Positions 24,290-35,950 of a stretch of DNA of 64,000 nucleotides are shown here, piece by piece; positions within the stretch are counted from its first letter, which is position 1; each line of letters begins with the position of its first letter. The stretch comes from Lumnitzera littorea (taxonomy: Eukaryota > Streptophyta > Magnoliopsida > Myrtales > Combretaceae), in NCBI GenBank assembly GCA_024138015.1, contig JAMXBB010000009.1:91185532-91249531 (forward strand), in the 5' to 3' direction. The position numbers and the translations under genes are program-made. The notes below the pieces were generated by a model. It saw only the letters and a list, made by a program, of their open reading frames with translations, was not told the DNA's origin and did no database searches.

Positions 24290-24790
24290 TTAAGGAAAAA
24301 AAAAAAGGCAATAGTAATATACATTATTTAAAATCCATGTATTTCCATTATTAAACCACCTGACTTTTGTCAAATATCTGTTACATCGCTCGGAAATCAC
24401 GGCATGATCCTTTCAATTTATTATTATTATTTATTTTTTTTGCTAGTTGGGCCTAGTGGTTGACCGTTCAGACCAGTTAAATAATGAAATAATTGACATC
24501 GCAATAAGGAAATAAATCCAAATTTATGCACTTGTGAGCAATTGCCTAACTACGTAGTTGAAAGAGCACTTATGGCTTGACGCTGAATAATATATTTTGT
24601 TGACCGGCCAGATGATTCATGAAGTGAGTAAATAACATATGTAAATAAATGCAGGATGAAAGGGAAATGCAACGAAGTGTCATGGGAAATAATCGAATTA
24701 TGGGTTATTTAAAAATTGAAATGAGTTCAAATTTCAAAGCTAGATTGGCATGAGCACACTGTCCTTTAACTAATTCATTAAATGATTATA
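24290..24790 (+). repeat. Direct repeat, copy 2, left part
   Basis: Homologous to 17850-18300 in the same orientation, with a T/A-rich expansion near 24415-24440 and an extra segment of about 90 bp near 24600-24690 that copy 1 lacks. The repeat runs right up to the LTR-D insertion at 24791, ending AAATGATTATA. That same 11-mer recurs at 44641-44651, where copy 2 appears to resume. Confidence 0.75.
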
Positions 24791-25122
24791 TGTCATGTTT
24801 CAAATCAAATAGTCGTAACAATTCCGCTGTATAAACTAACTTCAGAAAGAAGCTTGCCGCTTTAACCATTAACATAAATATAGTTTATACAAAGCCTTTA
24901 CCACTCTATAGTTTTGAGTCATTCAATTCAACCCCTGTTTAGCATCAACCTATGATGCTATTTTCTAAAATAACTTTTGGAAGAGAAATAGCTTAACAAA
25001 AAAACAAGTTTTGTAAAAAACTTTAGAAAATGGCATAATAAAGATTTATAAAAATCCATAGGTTTACAGAATATAGTACTGGTAACAATAATTGAAAACT
25101 AGAGGATCACATGAAGAGATCC
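24791..25122 (-). mobile_element. Long-family LTR copy D, 3' end piece
   Basis: The plus strand starts TGTCATG, followed by AGTCGTAAC and the TATAAACTAA...AGAAGCTT tail, which is the reverse complement of the conserved 3' end of copy C. The piece stops at 25122, where the Tat-type element inserted. The rest of copy D resumes at 39756. Confidence 0.82.
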
Positions 25123-25613
25123 TATCGTCTCAGGATATTTGCCGGTAGTAATTGGGTTTTGCGTATGGTAAGCCCACAAAACAAAATACTGTGAGAGGAC
25201 GTCGGAGTATTGTCCGACATGATCACTTTGCTACTTAAGTCAACCGTGTATTCTGGAGAGTAGAGGATTCTTGAGAGTAATAGGTAAGTTTTAGTGCGCA
25301 AAGTGTAGAGAACTTTACCGTTAAGTAGTGACCTAGTATTTATAGTAGAGTAGTGTTGGTAGTTAGTGGGAGAGATCCTTTTCTGTAAATATGAGATAGT
25401 GGGCTTGTAGTGTCCAACGTGTGCAACATATACTAAAGGTGGTTATTGACTTGGTCTCTCATCCTTATCCATTGCCTTCTACCCATTAAAGAGTTTCTTA
25501 AGCCCAATCAAGCTAGGCTAAGGGCTTGAGCTCATGGCAACTAGCCCTAAGTGGTGAACCGGGTCAAATTTGGACGGGCCTAAGGGGTCTATGTCTAAAG
25601 AGCCCTATTAACA
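25123..25613 (-). repeat. 3' LTR of the Tat-type element
   Basis: 491 bp. On the minus strand it begins TGTTAATAGGGCTCTTTA and ends with GACGATA, aligned with GATGACA of the partner LTR. It aligns over its whole length with 39262-39755, with many substitutions and small gaps, so the insertion is old. Shared blocks include GACCTAGTATTTATAGT (a TATAAATA on the minus strand, likely LTR promoter) and GTGGGCTTGTAGTGTCCAA. Confidence 0.92.
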
Positions 25614-25627
25614 GTTACCCCCTTGCA
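25614..25627 (-). other. Polypurine-tract-like site next to 3' LTR
   Basis: Reading the minus strand towards the LTR gives GCAAGGGGGTAAC immediately before TGTTAATAG. A purine-rich run at this position primes plus-strand DNA synthesis in LTR elements. Position and composition fit, although the last three bases are not purines throughout. Confidence 0.6.
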
Positions 25628-26132
25628 ATCTTGTTATCGAAGCGAAAGTAAAGAGAAAAGATATATGGGTTACTTAGGCGTATGGTCGATTTGACTCGAA
25701 GGGGGTCGAGCTAGTGCTATAGTATCGATGTGGCGAAGGTGTATGACTAGGCTAGCAAAAAGCCGAGGCAACAATGTCTAAAGTGGTAAATATCCAAGTT
25801 GAAGGTATTTGAAGTGGGAAGAGCCAAGGTGTCAGCAACTATCCCAAAGTGAAGTGTTGATGACCTAGCAAGATGGGGCTTTAGTTAGAGTGTCAGAGTA
25901 AGACACCTTTGCATTCAATTGCATAGGCGATTCGAGGCGCTGAGTAGGTCTAGCTGAATAGCACTCATCATGGACTGGGTAAGCATGATTACATTGTGCC
26001 TTTATCATGTTAACTAGGTGAAAGTTGGAGGGACCCTAGGGAAACTTCTTCTAGAAGAAACTTTTTCAAGTTCTAGCCTTTGCTTACTAGATTTCCATGC
26101 ATTTAATATGATGTGATAGGTGTCCTGGCATA
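25628..26132 (-). other. 3' untranslated part of Tat-type element
   Basis: GC-richer than the surroundings and without a readable frame. It lies between the 3' LTR and the nested solo LTR C, and continues after C at 29679. No domain was seen. Confidence 0.5.
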
Positions 26133-26137
26133 ATAGA

Positions 26138-29100
26138 TGCAAACTCCCAAAATTGAGTTTAGGACAACCGAGCTTATATTTAGGACTTTCAGGGAAATTT
26201 ATCCAATTGAGCCCAAACTTTGCGACTAGAATGAAAAAGTTAGTCGAGATATTACAGTGAAATTAGATTTTAGTAATAACGACCCGAAATCCTAATTTTT
26301 CCCTTAGAAATTGGAATATTTAATAAAGTACTAAAATGTTTGGAACTTCTAAAATTGAACTTAGATTGCAACGAGAGCTTAGAGATAAGTTAATTGAGCT
26401 ATAAAATGAGATAATGTAATATAATTTACTATATAAAAATACACGTAATTTTTTTAGTATACCCGGTATAAATAATAATTATACCCGTAAATTAACCCTA
26501 AATTGTGTAATTATATATTTATTGTGTTGAATTCATGAAATTAACTTTAGAACATATCCTAAAAATAAAAGATATGCTAGAAACTTAATTATATGAGTAA
26601 AGTTATATATTTCACATGTTATTTACATAGGATATAAACATGTATATTAATTAAATAACTAATTCTAACATATAATATCTATATTTAAGTAATTATTTAA
26701 TAAAAGAAAAAGAAAAATTAATCAAATACATTGGAGATTGCTGGACAATGATGCGTGGCAGGAGAATAGGGAAGGTTGCTGATTCAAAAAGTGGATTTAC
26801 AACTTTAGGACACCTCATGCATAAGAAAAACAAAAAGAAATTAGAAAAGAAAATATAAAATAATTAAAAAAAATCCCTTAACCAACTTTGAGGCACTATA
26901 AAAAGCCAACACCATCAGATATGAAAGTTTTAGCAGTTTGGAATCAAAAATACTTAGAAAGAAAAATTATAAAAAATCGTGGAAAAAAAAATTTAGAAAA
27001 AAACAGAAAAAATTAGTAAAAGTGTAGAACCCTAACCTAGAGTGGTTCTGCTATGAAACACAATCAACCCCACACGGTCCACCCACCGCGCAGGCCGTCC
27101 AACAACCGCCCAACCGCCGCCGGCCACCGAAGCACCCAAGAACACCAAGGTCAAATTTCTGCCATGTTTTTTAATAATTTCTAAAAAATAGTAAATCCGC
27201 CCAGAAAATTATGAAAAAAATTACACTTAGGTTATTTTAGACATGCTTTCATGTGATATTTTTATTTTTGAAAAATTCGTAATATTTAATATACTTTATT
27301 AAGAAATCTATAATTCACCCGAATTTATATTTATGAAATAAATGTACTATATGATGTTGTTTCTAGTTGAAAATTTTTGTGTAGGATGTGTATGATATAT
27401 AGGTAATTGCTACGTAGCCCAAAATTTTATTTGAATAATTTTAATATTTATTGCATTTTTAGGCCTGAAATTAGCTCGAAAATAGGCTGAAATTATGAAT
27501 TTAATGGGAAATTATGAAATTAATTGATAAAATGGACATGTACTGATCTATAATAAATAGTAATTGTATTGAATCAGATTGAAATTAATTTGGTGCTAAA
27601 AGAATTATAATTAAATAATTTATCATAATTTAGGGGTAAAATTGTTAATATGAAAATATAGGTAATAGGTCGGAAACTTAAAACCAAGTGATAACTGAAT
27701 TTCCTATATTTTTAGAATCCTATAGAAATTTTCGGGGAATTATTTGGTAACCCGAACTAATTATTACAAATTTATTAAGTAAAATAGCTTAAATTACAAG
27801 TCGGGGTGTATTTGTAATATTAATAGGCTAAAATGAATTAAATAATTAAATAAAAACTATATAAAGGATTGCTGATCAGATGGGATTAATAGAAAATTTT
27901 ATTTTATTTATTAATATTTTCTGATCAGGATACACTTTAGGTGTATTATAATTGAATAATACTCATATTGTTACAATATAAGGATAAATTGGATAAAATA
28001 TAATTTAATAATGTAAATCACGTATAATACGATTATTTTTATATAATTATGTATAATTGTATTAAAAACTTAAACTACCCATTAAAAGCCACCTCTAGAA
28101 ACAGGATTCGTAAAACGTGTCGTTAGGTCTATACGAACCCAATGACACTAATTTTGTTGAAATCGGACAACCTTAAGTAATTTAGCTCAAGACTATATCA
28201 TATTCAAGAATATACAAATTTCGGTAACCTTACCGGAATGAAAACGCGAATTAATAAATAAAAAGTACAATTCGATGTGATCAAAACTATATATAATATA
28301 CGATGTACAGTATCAATAATTAATAATTTAATCCGATATATAGTGATAACATGACGATATATTATGGAAATAATATATATATATATATATATATATAACT
28401 ATTTTAGATAAAACCCTAATGTTTTCGTAGTTATTACGAAAATTGAATTTGGGCCTTTTGTGTAATTAGGACCTTCCAATACAAAGACGGTTGACAATTC
28501 AAGTCAGAAATAGCGAACGTCTAAACAAGTAAGTTGAGGTTGTGGCTTCACCGCTGTTTGGGTGCTATTTAAAGTATCCAGAGACCCAAGAGTACTTCTG
28601 GTTATGTTTGTAGTTAGATGATTATGCGCATGCTATGTGTGTGAATGATATTCAGTTGTGACAGGAGTTCAACTCCTTGGTGTGCTGTTCTGCATATTTG
28701 CATGGATTCCATATTGTGTGAACTTGTTAGTCACCCTTGATTAACACTAACAGTTATTCGACTGAAAAGTAATTGGACATGCATAATCACCTGTTAGGGG
28801 AAAACGATTAAGAGTGTTAGGCCAAATGCTGACTTCCTTCGATGAGGATAGTTGAAATGGTCCTTTTCTCATCCTTAGTCGAACTAAGTGACAGGTGAGG
28901 GGGTCGCGGCAAGGTTGGGGGCCGTGGTTTGAAGGCGGTCATGGGAGGAGGGTGTTCTCCATTGTACAAGCCCGGGTTTGGTCTAACTCGAGTCGTAATG
29001 AAACTCCTCAATTCGGGTTAGAGCAGATGAAATTTCTCTAACCTCACAGTGGACCAATTAACACTGTGATGTTTCATTTGAGTGATTGCATTGCATTTCA

Positions 29101-29673
29101 TCATGATTATTAACCTTATTTGTGATTGTATAGTACTCTTCTGACTCCGCCCCACTTACTGAGCTAGTTGTGCTCAAATCCCTACAGACCCTTTTGCAGG
29201 TGTTGAGTGAAGGCAAGATGTTCAGGTACCACCGTTCCCAGGTTAGTGTGCTGCTGTGTGGGAAAGTGAGGATCGAGGAATTTAACTGAACCTGAGCTTT
29301 TGGCTTTGTCTTTAAGTTTTGAGGAAAACTAAATGGGAATTCCTTGGGAGCCCACTAGTTTTCTAACTTATTATATATACACCGTAAAACCCGTCGTTTT
29401 TAACAAACTCTGATTGTAAACTTTACCTTTGGACGTGAAATGTTTGTTTAAATACTATTATGATACTAAACAGTAGGTTATATAGAATAAGTAACTTGTA
29501 AAAGCTCTACCACATGTTTGGTTAATAACAGGTGTCAGAACAGACGTTTCAAGCTGGTTGAGTTGTACGCCTTGTGTAAACTGCATCTACGATAGCAGCT
29601 GTGAGGTCAGCTTCTATCTTAAATTAGTTTACACGTCGGGACTGTTACGACTCTTCTTGTTCGGGGCGTGACA
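26138..29673 (+). mobile_element. Solo LTR, long Del/Tekay-like family, copy C
   Basis: The block begins TGCAAACTCCC and ends TTCGGGGCGTGACA. It is flanked by identical ATAGA (26133-26137 and 29674-29678). It has the family's CTATAAAAAGC TATA-like box (26886-26895), the GC-rich leader segment around 27050-27150, the TCATCCTTAGTCGAACTAAG block near 28870, and the conserved tail. Length is 3536 bp, the longest copy here. No PBS or coding follows the end. The GC-richer part at 28800-29030 has a short minus-strand frame that I consider accidental. Confidence 0.92.
28372..28397. repeat. (AT)n microsatellite in LTR copy C
   Basis: About 26 bp of alternating A and T. Confidence 0.85.
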
Positions 29674-29823
29674 ATAGACTAGCGTGCAATTATATACATT
29701 TTGCCTTTTAAACATGGCCATCCGATAAAAACTCACTCCATGTGTCTACTTTGCAGAATTTTAAGAGATTCATGCCTATACAAATCCCTATAATTGCCTT
29801 CGTAGTTTCCCAAAGACTTAGCC

Positions 29824-29831
29824 TATAAATA
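29824..29831 (+). promoter_or_regulatory. TATA box upstream of the opposite-strand ORF
   Basis: CCTATAAATAGC, a near-consensus plant TATA box, lies about 136 bp before the ATG at 29960 on the same strand. The interval is a pyrimidine-rich, leader-like sequence (CTATAATCTCTCTGTTC and onward). This fits an independent promoter for the ORF carried antisense to gag-pol. The sequence alone cannot show that it is active. Confidence 0.6.
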
Positions 29832-30979
29832 GCACAATCATAATAAGAGATCACTTTTCTATAATCTCTCTGTTCTATTATTATGAATTTCACACTTTTT
29901 CATCAAACTTTCTTCGAAAGCTTTTCAAACTCGAATCTTCTTTATCACCTTTCACAACCATGTCAGCTAACACAGGTGAGGTGAATTCTAACTCATCATG
30001 GCACAACATTTTTTACTCTGAATCAATAAGGAGTGATCCCCCATCAATAGGAGAGGACGATGTCTTGTCGCTGTCACAACTTGATGAGCCTACTAGGATG
30101 GCAATAGAAGCACTGGATAGGGCCAGGCTTATTGATGCCATCCTAAGGGATGTATATGCATATGCCCCTTACACCTTCCCAAGGATTTGTTTAATGAGCC
30201 TGGGACGAGTAAGGGGCCTAATGGTTGAGTGAGTAAGAGCGAACCCTCTGCCTCCAGTTAGGTCCTAAATAACTCCGTTGTTGAGGTGATCCTTGGGTAG
30301 TAGATATGGTTACTAAGTAAGGATGAGCGGGTGACCTTACTATCAAGGAGGCGCTTTATAGTGTTCGAGAAGTGCCTAGAGTTTGGGCAGTGCCTCCCTT
30401 TAAGTTACTTTGAGAAAGAGCTCTTCAACTTCTACCAATGCAGTTTGGTACAAGTCTTTCCGAATAAGTAGAGGGTATTAAAGGCTTTCTAGGCACTTTG
30501 CAAGTATTTAGTGATAAGGGCCACTCCTAAGCTACTTAACCACTTTTATATGTGGAAAAACATTGGTGGGGGAGTAATTATACCTCTAGCCCTATCTTAG
30601 CAAGAAGCTATTCTATGGCTGCACAACCTCAGTAAAGGGTTGGCAAGATAAATACTAGTGGTCGAGTTACCTGAAGAGGTAGACTTTTGGATGCAATAGA
30701 CGAAGCTGATCCCAATAGGGGCTCAAAAAGGGCTTGGTATTAGCGATGAAGAGGCTGCATAGGAGATTTAAGCATTCATAGTCCTTAGGCATGGCCAGGA
30801 GATAAATGCTATGGAGACTGTGGAGAGATACTTTTGGTATCCGACCTTTGAGCTCTTCCCAAGCATGAAAAAAGCTGTGGTGAAGAAATGGGTCAAAGGT
30901 ACAAGTTCGTTCCTTTTGTGAATGCCTTTGCCTATTGTGCTAGTGCAGGGATGCTTCGTCCAACATCTCTATTTGTAAA

Positions 30980-31096
30980 ATGAGGGGATCTTCCTTGTTC
31001 GTGCTGGTCACTATAGAGTTGGCGAATGATAGTAGTTGTTTCTTTTGTTTTTACCTCATTTTCCTTTTTCCTCATTGTTTCAATTTATTTTTGTAG
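30980..31096 (+). other. Probable intron 1 of the opposite-strand ORF
   Basis: A T-rich tract (about 31038-31090) ends in TTTTTGTAG at 31096, a good 3' splice site, after which coding-like sequence resumes. The 5' splice site is uncertain; candidate GT sites lie between 30965 and 31015, so the left boundary is approximate. Confidence 0.5.
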
Positions 31097-31929
31097 GCAA
31101 AATTTGGTCGTAAAGGTTCTCCATCCCTCTGTAGACGAGTTGATGAGCCATCAATAGGCAAGGATGAAGGCATCTCAACCGAAGGGCAAGGTGATGCGAG
31201 CAAAGTCAGGGGCTAAGGAGACTAGTAAGGTCCAACCAGTACCCGTTCCTTAGGGGATTGCCATCAGTCTTTAGGACGAGCCATTGGTTACAAAGCCTAT
31301 GGGCATGGCTCTTCTTTCCCTTACCCTTATCTCTATTCCAGAGCCTATTCTTGTGATGGGTAAGCCTACCAGCAATAAGGAGTCATAGATACAGATGCTT
31401 ACCCCTCCTAGGGGGAGGGAGGAAGAGATGGTCGAGGCTGCCACCCTGTCTACAGTGGCAAGGTAGAAGAAGAAGGCTCCCGAAACAGCTAGGGAAGCGA
31501 GGCTTAGAGTAAAGAAGCAGAGGCCCCTAGTAAGGGTGCCTTTGAGCCATGCAACTTGGACGGAGTGGTTGACGGCTCATTCCAATAAGTGTATAGACGG
31601 ACTTGGGGATGAATTTTTGACAACCTCAATAAGTTTAGAAACTAGGGGATTGAGTTGGACTCATTCAAGGAGGTACCGTACATCTCTTGGAATGAAGAGC
31701 TCGTGAGCCAAGCTACTAAGTCCAAGATAAAGAGGATCAAAGGAAAGCTCTTAAGGCTAAAGTAGGAGGGTCAGGCCAATGACCTTACGTTACGACACCA
31801 ACTCTCAGTTACTAAGCTTCATTGAAGTTTTACACCCTTGGCAACTGGGTAGTCCTGGAAGGGTTTTCCATGGTAGGTAAAGGCAACCCCATTGAGATGG
31901 CGGGCCATTTGAGCATGCTCATGTGGTAG

Positions 31930-32004
31930 GTAAGCCTTTGCTTCTTTACTTTGATGCTTTTCATTGTTGTTGTTATACTAATCTCAGCTCTTGCTTTTTT
32001 GCAG
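31930..32004 (+). other. Probable intron 2 of the opposite-strand ORF
   Basis: The donor TAG|GTAAGC at 31930 and the acceptor CTTTTTTGCAG ending at 32004 enclose a T-rich 75-bp segment typical of a plant intron. GC content drops sharply inside and recovers on both sides. Confidence 0.65.
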
Positions 32005-33220
32005 TACTATTGCTAGGTACTGTTTCAACTAAGTAACTATGATGCTACTTGGGAAGAGGTAAAGGGCTTTTGGGAGGCATTGTGTAAGGTTGAGAAGGAT
32101 CTACAAGAGGTAGAGTCCTCTACTAATAAATATTTAGAAAAATTTGCCAAAGCTAACCAGCGCCTATGTCGCTCTTATGTGTAGGTGGTTAGGCTTCTAG
32201 GGCAGTTAACAGATGTAGAGTAGGAGAGAGAAGCTGCTAAAAAAGTTACTGAAAAAGTTATCAAGGGGACCGACAACTTGAGGGCTTGACTTAAGGATGA
32301 ATAGAGGACTGAGGCTCATCTCTCTCAAAGATTGGATGAGGAGATGGTGGCTAAGGCCCAACTTGAGAGGGAGAATGCTAAGATGAAGGTATCAGTCTTT
32401 AAGTTACAAATCGAACTAGTGATGAAGGCTTCTAAGTGCAACAATGTCAAAGCCACTTTGCTGGAGCTGGCCAGTCTGAAGGTAGGGTTAAGCAACAGGT
32501 CTAGGAGCTATAGGGGAAAGTTTTAGAGATGGAAGAGATCATCTCCAAAATGGATAGTGGAGAGGTCCTTAGTGATGCCACTACAAAGAAGGCTATGGCT
32601 AATTATCGGGCAACAGACGAATGGTTAGATGAGATGAAAGACCTATCCACCAATTGCACCCATTACACAATGAAACAATTGCTCTCTCATTATTTGGACC
32701 TTAACTTAAGCTTCTTGAAAATTTTAAATCCCCCCACCTTAAGGAAGGAGGACGCTAAAGTGCTGGAGAGGGAGGCAAGTCAAGCAGCCAACGAAATACA
32801 AGGCACCCCTTTTGCTGTCGGGGCCCAGTAAGAGGCTTCTACATCCACATCTACCCTAGTAGCTTGAAAAGAGGTCACCCCTGAGGGCATTACATAGGGT
32901 GATCAAGGTCAGGGTGACCCTCCTACTAACCCCCTATCAACAAGCTTCAGCCGCTACTCCAACCTAAAGCTAACCTCCCCAAGGGTCGGCGACTGATCAA
33001 TGTTCTAAGTAAATCGAAGCCCTAAACTTTTCAGAGTTACCGGAGTTAGTTGATACTAAGCAATAGTTTTGTTTTCCTTCTTGTATTTCAGGTTAGGATG
33101 CCAACCTTAATATTGTAATTTGCAAGTAATGAACAAAGTTCTAACTTATTCATTTCCCCTGTTGTTCACTTCGGTCTTTTTTTCTCCTTTCTTTTTTTGC
33201 CTTGCTTGAATGTTTGTTTA

Positions 33221-33744
33221 TGGGAGATCCTCTATCTAAGGGGTGTTTCTCCTTGCCGAGGTTATCCAAGGGGGTCAGGTTGGTGGCGTTCCGACTTACC
33301 CTATAAGTGAGAGTTCCTTTTGTGCAAGGGGTGTTATCCCTTACCGAGGTTACTTAAAGGGGTTAAGTTAATGCCGTTCTGACCTGCCCAATAAGTGGGA
33401 GTTCCTTTATGCAAGGGGTGTATCCCTTTATTGAGGTTACCCGAGGGGGTCGGGTCGGTGGTGTTCCAACTTGCCTGATAAGTAAGAGTTCTTCTATGCA
33501 AGGGGTGTTTTCCTTTGCTAAGGTTACCCGAAGGGGGTCAAGTCAATGGCGTTCCGATCTACTTAGTAAGTCGGAGTTCCTCTGTACAAGGGGTGTTTCT
33601 CCATGCCAAGGTTACCCAAGGGGGTCAGGTTAGTGGCATTCTGACCTGCTCGGTAAGTAGGAGTTCCTTTGTACAAAAAGTATTTCCCCTTACTAAGGTT
33701 ACCCAAGGGGGTCAGGTCGGTAGCATTCCAACCTGCCCAATAAA
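33221..33744. repeat. Six tandem repeats of about 87 bp
   Basis: Units start near 33221, 33308, 33396, 33483, 33571 and 33658. Each contains GAGTTCCT, CAAGGGGTGT, GAGGTTACCC.AGGGGGTC and a GTTCCGACCTGCC.AATAAGT-like end. Units are 86-88 bp and differ by several substitutions, so the array is old or evolving by local amplification. It lies between the end of the opposite-strand ORF and the integrase 3' end. Tandem arrays at this position are known for Tat/Ogre-type elements and can seed satellites. Plus-strand ORFs over it (33409-33901) are by-products of the repeats. Confidence 0.93.
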
Positions 33745-33899
33745 TGGGTCCGTTTACCCTTTAGGGGCTAGGATGGTTAGAAGGAGAAGGAGAGAATGGC
33801 AGACAACAATTATAAAATGTAATTTTTATCCATTATTCAGAAAAGATTTACATAGTAATGTGCTAATCGAAGTAAAGCCAAAGGTTATGTGCACGAGAT

Positions 33900-35190
33900 A
33901 AGCTCGTCGTCCAGTCTTTCTAGTCTATATGCTCCATTGCCTAAGTTTTCCCTAACTCTGACCAAGTTTTCCCAATTGGGGGCCAACTTGCCCTATCCTT
34001 CTAGCAAGCCGATAGCTTCTAACTTCTAGTAAACTAGGTCCTTGACCTTAAATTCCTTATGCCTGACCTTCTAATCATAATATCGGGTGGCTTGGTGCTA
34101 GTATGCAGTTACTTGAGCCACGACAAGGTCTCGAATCTCTTCAATAGTGTCAACATTAGCTTGTAATAGGGACTCATTAATGGTAGCGTCGAAGTTTCGA
34201 GTCCAGAGGTTGGGGGGTTCAAGTTCAATAGAGAGGACTGCCTCAGATTTGAATGCCAAGCAAAAGGGCATTTTGCCAATGGAAGTTCAATGAGTGGTCC
34301 TATATCCCCACAAAATGTGGGGTAAGTTATCTACCCAAGTGCTACGAGCTCTGTCTACTTACTTCTTTAAGCTATCTAGAATGATCTGACTAGTTGCATC
34401 GACTTGTCTATTCGACTGGGGTGGGTTACCAACATGAAGTACAACATGATATGGTGCTTGGCATGAAATTCCTTGAATTTAGGGTTGTCAAATTGTCACT
34501 TGTTATCCATCATAAGAGCATAAGGAACCCCAAATTGAGAGAGGATGTTGTTTCTAATGAAAGATTCAACACTTTTCTTCATGATTTTTGCCACTACTTT
34601 AGCTTCAACCCACTTGGTGAAGTAGTCGACAACAACTATTATGAACTGCTACCCTCTTGAAGCCTTTGGGAAAGCCCCAAGGATGTTGATACCCTATTGT
34701 ACGAACGGCCACGGGCTGGTAAGAGGCTGGAAACTAGTGCTGGGTGCATAACTAATCAGAGCGTGCTTCTAGCACTACGGGCACTTCTAAGCTATGGCTT
34801 TAGCGTCCTACCTCGTAGTAAGCCACTAATAATCGAGCTATAATGCTTGGAGGTAGAGGGCTTGGGACCAAATGTGGTTACTATACACTTCAGCATGTAG
34901 TTCTTCCATGACGTGCAGGCCTTCACCTTTTCGTAGGTATCTAAGGAGAGGCTAACACCCCTCCGATATAGGACTCCATCGACTAAGGTGTAGTTGGTGG
35001 TATGATATCTAAGCTTCTTCACCTCCCTCTTATCTTCTAGGAGCATACCTTGCTTCAAATAACTCCGGATGGGATCTATCCAACTTAGCTCTGATGCTAT
35101 GGTTATTAGTTCCAAGACTTCTGTAGAGATCGAAGTTATGCTTTTCTCTACTAGGTACTCTATGAAGATCTTCCTATTCCTCACCTCCAA
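33900..35190 (-). pseudogene. Integrase of the Tat-type element, broken
   Basis: The zinc-binding part is encoded at about 34792-35190 (including YRRGVSLSL, then the His/Cys region). The core follows: WPFVQ, then INILGAFPKAS, then VVVDYFTKWVEA (about 34602-34640), whose Asp is the first catalytic residue. The second Asp appears in a MDNKWQF segment (relatives: SDNGTQF) near 34480-34520. A relic of the HPQ/NGQ.E region follows near 34390-34420. Several TAG stops replace expected Trp or Gln codons. Plus-strand ORFs at 34394-34660 and 35069-35344 are antisense shadows. Confidence 0.85.
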
Positions 35191-35950
35191 TTTCTGTATC
35201 CCAATGGAGGCAAGTTTAGATAGCCAATATGCTATTGAATTCTCGAGTCAGGGGATCTTTATGATGCTCCACGAAGGGAATTCAACTAAAAGGCTGTTCA
35301 CCTTCTCAAGGTACCTTATCATCATGTCATCCCTAGCCTTATAGTCACCTTAGACTTACTAGACGACTAGCATAATGTTTAAGACCTGTAAGTGTTCGGC
35401 GCCGATCTCTTTAGCTAACTTGAGACCGACAATGAAGGCTTCATACTTGGATTCATTGTTACTGGCATTGAACCCAAACTTGATGGTATAGCAGACTGTA
35501 ACCTTATGTGGGCTCGTCAAAACAGACCTACACCTCTACCTCCAAAGGTAGATGATCCATTGATGTACAGAGTCCACACCGGTTTGTTAGTCGCCTAGGG
35601 GTGCTCCCTCCTCTCCTGTGTACTCTATTACGAAGTCAACTAGCATCTACGCCTTGTATGCCATTTGTAGCTGGTATTGGATTCTATATGGACTTAACTC
35701 CATTGCATACTTCATCATCTATCCATACACATTGGGTTTTTGCAACATAGTATACAGTGGTTGATATGTGAGTACGATAATCTGGTGCGCCTGGAAGTAG
35801 GGCCTTAGACAACGTGCTGAGATAGGTCTTCCTCATAGACAGGCTTGGAGAGGACTAGTTGCTCATGGCCAAGTATAAGAATAGGTCCTCTTTATGGACA
35901 AGCCTAAAGAGGACAGGTAGGTGCACGAGGAAATCTTGGAGATACTAGAA
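35191..35950 (-). pseudogene. RNase H and linker region of the Tat-type element
   Basis: Short readable blocks on the minus strand between RT and integrase include a Tyr-Ile-Asn-Gly-Ser-Ser segment near 35540-35570 (relatives: YVDGSS with a catalytic Asp; here Asn) and a later KFGFNASNNESKYEA-like relic near 35440-35480. This is the RNase H position in Tat elements. Stops are frequent. Confidence 0.6.

Larger units (their letters stand above)
29960..32831 (+). pseudogene. Extra opposite-strand ORF of Tat-type element, intron-containing, broken
   Basis: This ORF runs opposite to gag-pol, downstream of integrase, as in many Tat-type elements. It starts MSANTGEVN at 29960 in a good ATG context and stays open for 90 codons, to 30232. 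The reading then shifts frame into a block (FEKCLEFGQCLPLSYFEKEL, about 30362-30420) resembling the plant 'putative gypsy-type transposon' domain, with in-frame TAG stops where relatives have Trp (for example near 30470 and 30490). The 3' part (32080-32530) encodes a Lys/Glu-rich coiled-coil-like region. Two intron-like gaps with pyrimidine tracts and AG ends occur (about 30980-31096 and 31930-32004). The function of this protein family is unknown to me; the domain match is from memory. Confidence 0.7.

Noticed and set aside
33221..33744. CRISPR-like repeat array
   Set aside because: Units are contiguous with no unique spacers, and the array lies in a plant retrotransposon.
33409..33901. Overlapping plus-strand ORFs of 74 and 128 codons
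   Set aside because: They are generated by the 87-bp tandem repeats, and their repeated peptide pattern follows the DNA unit.
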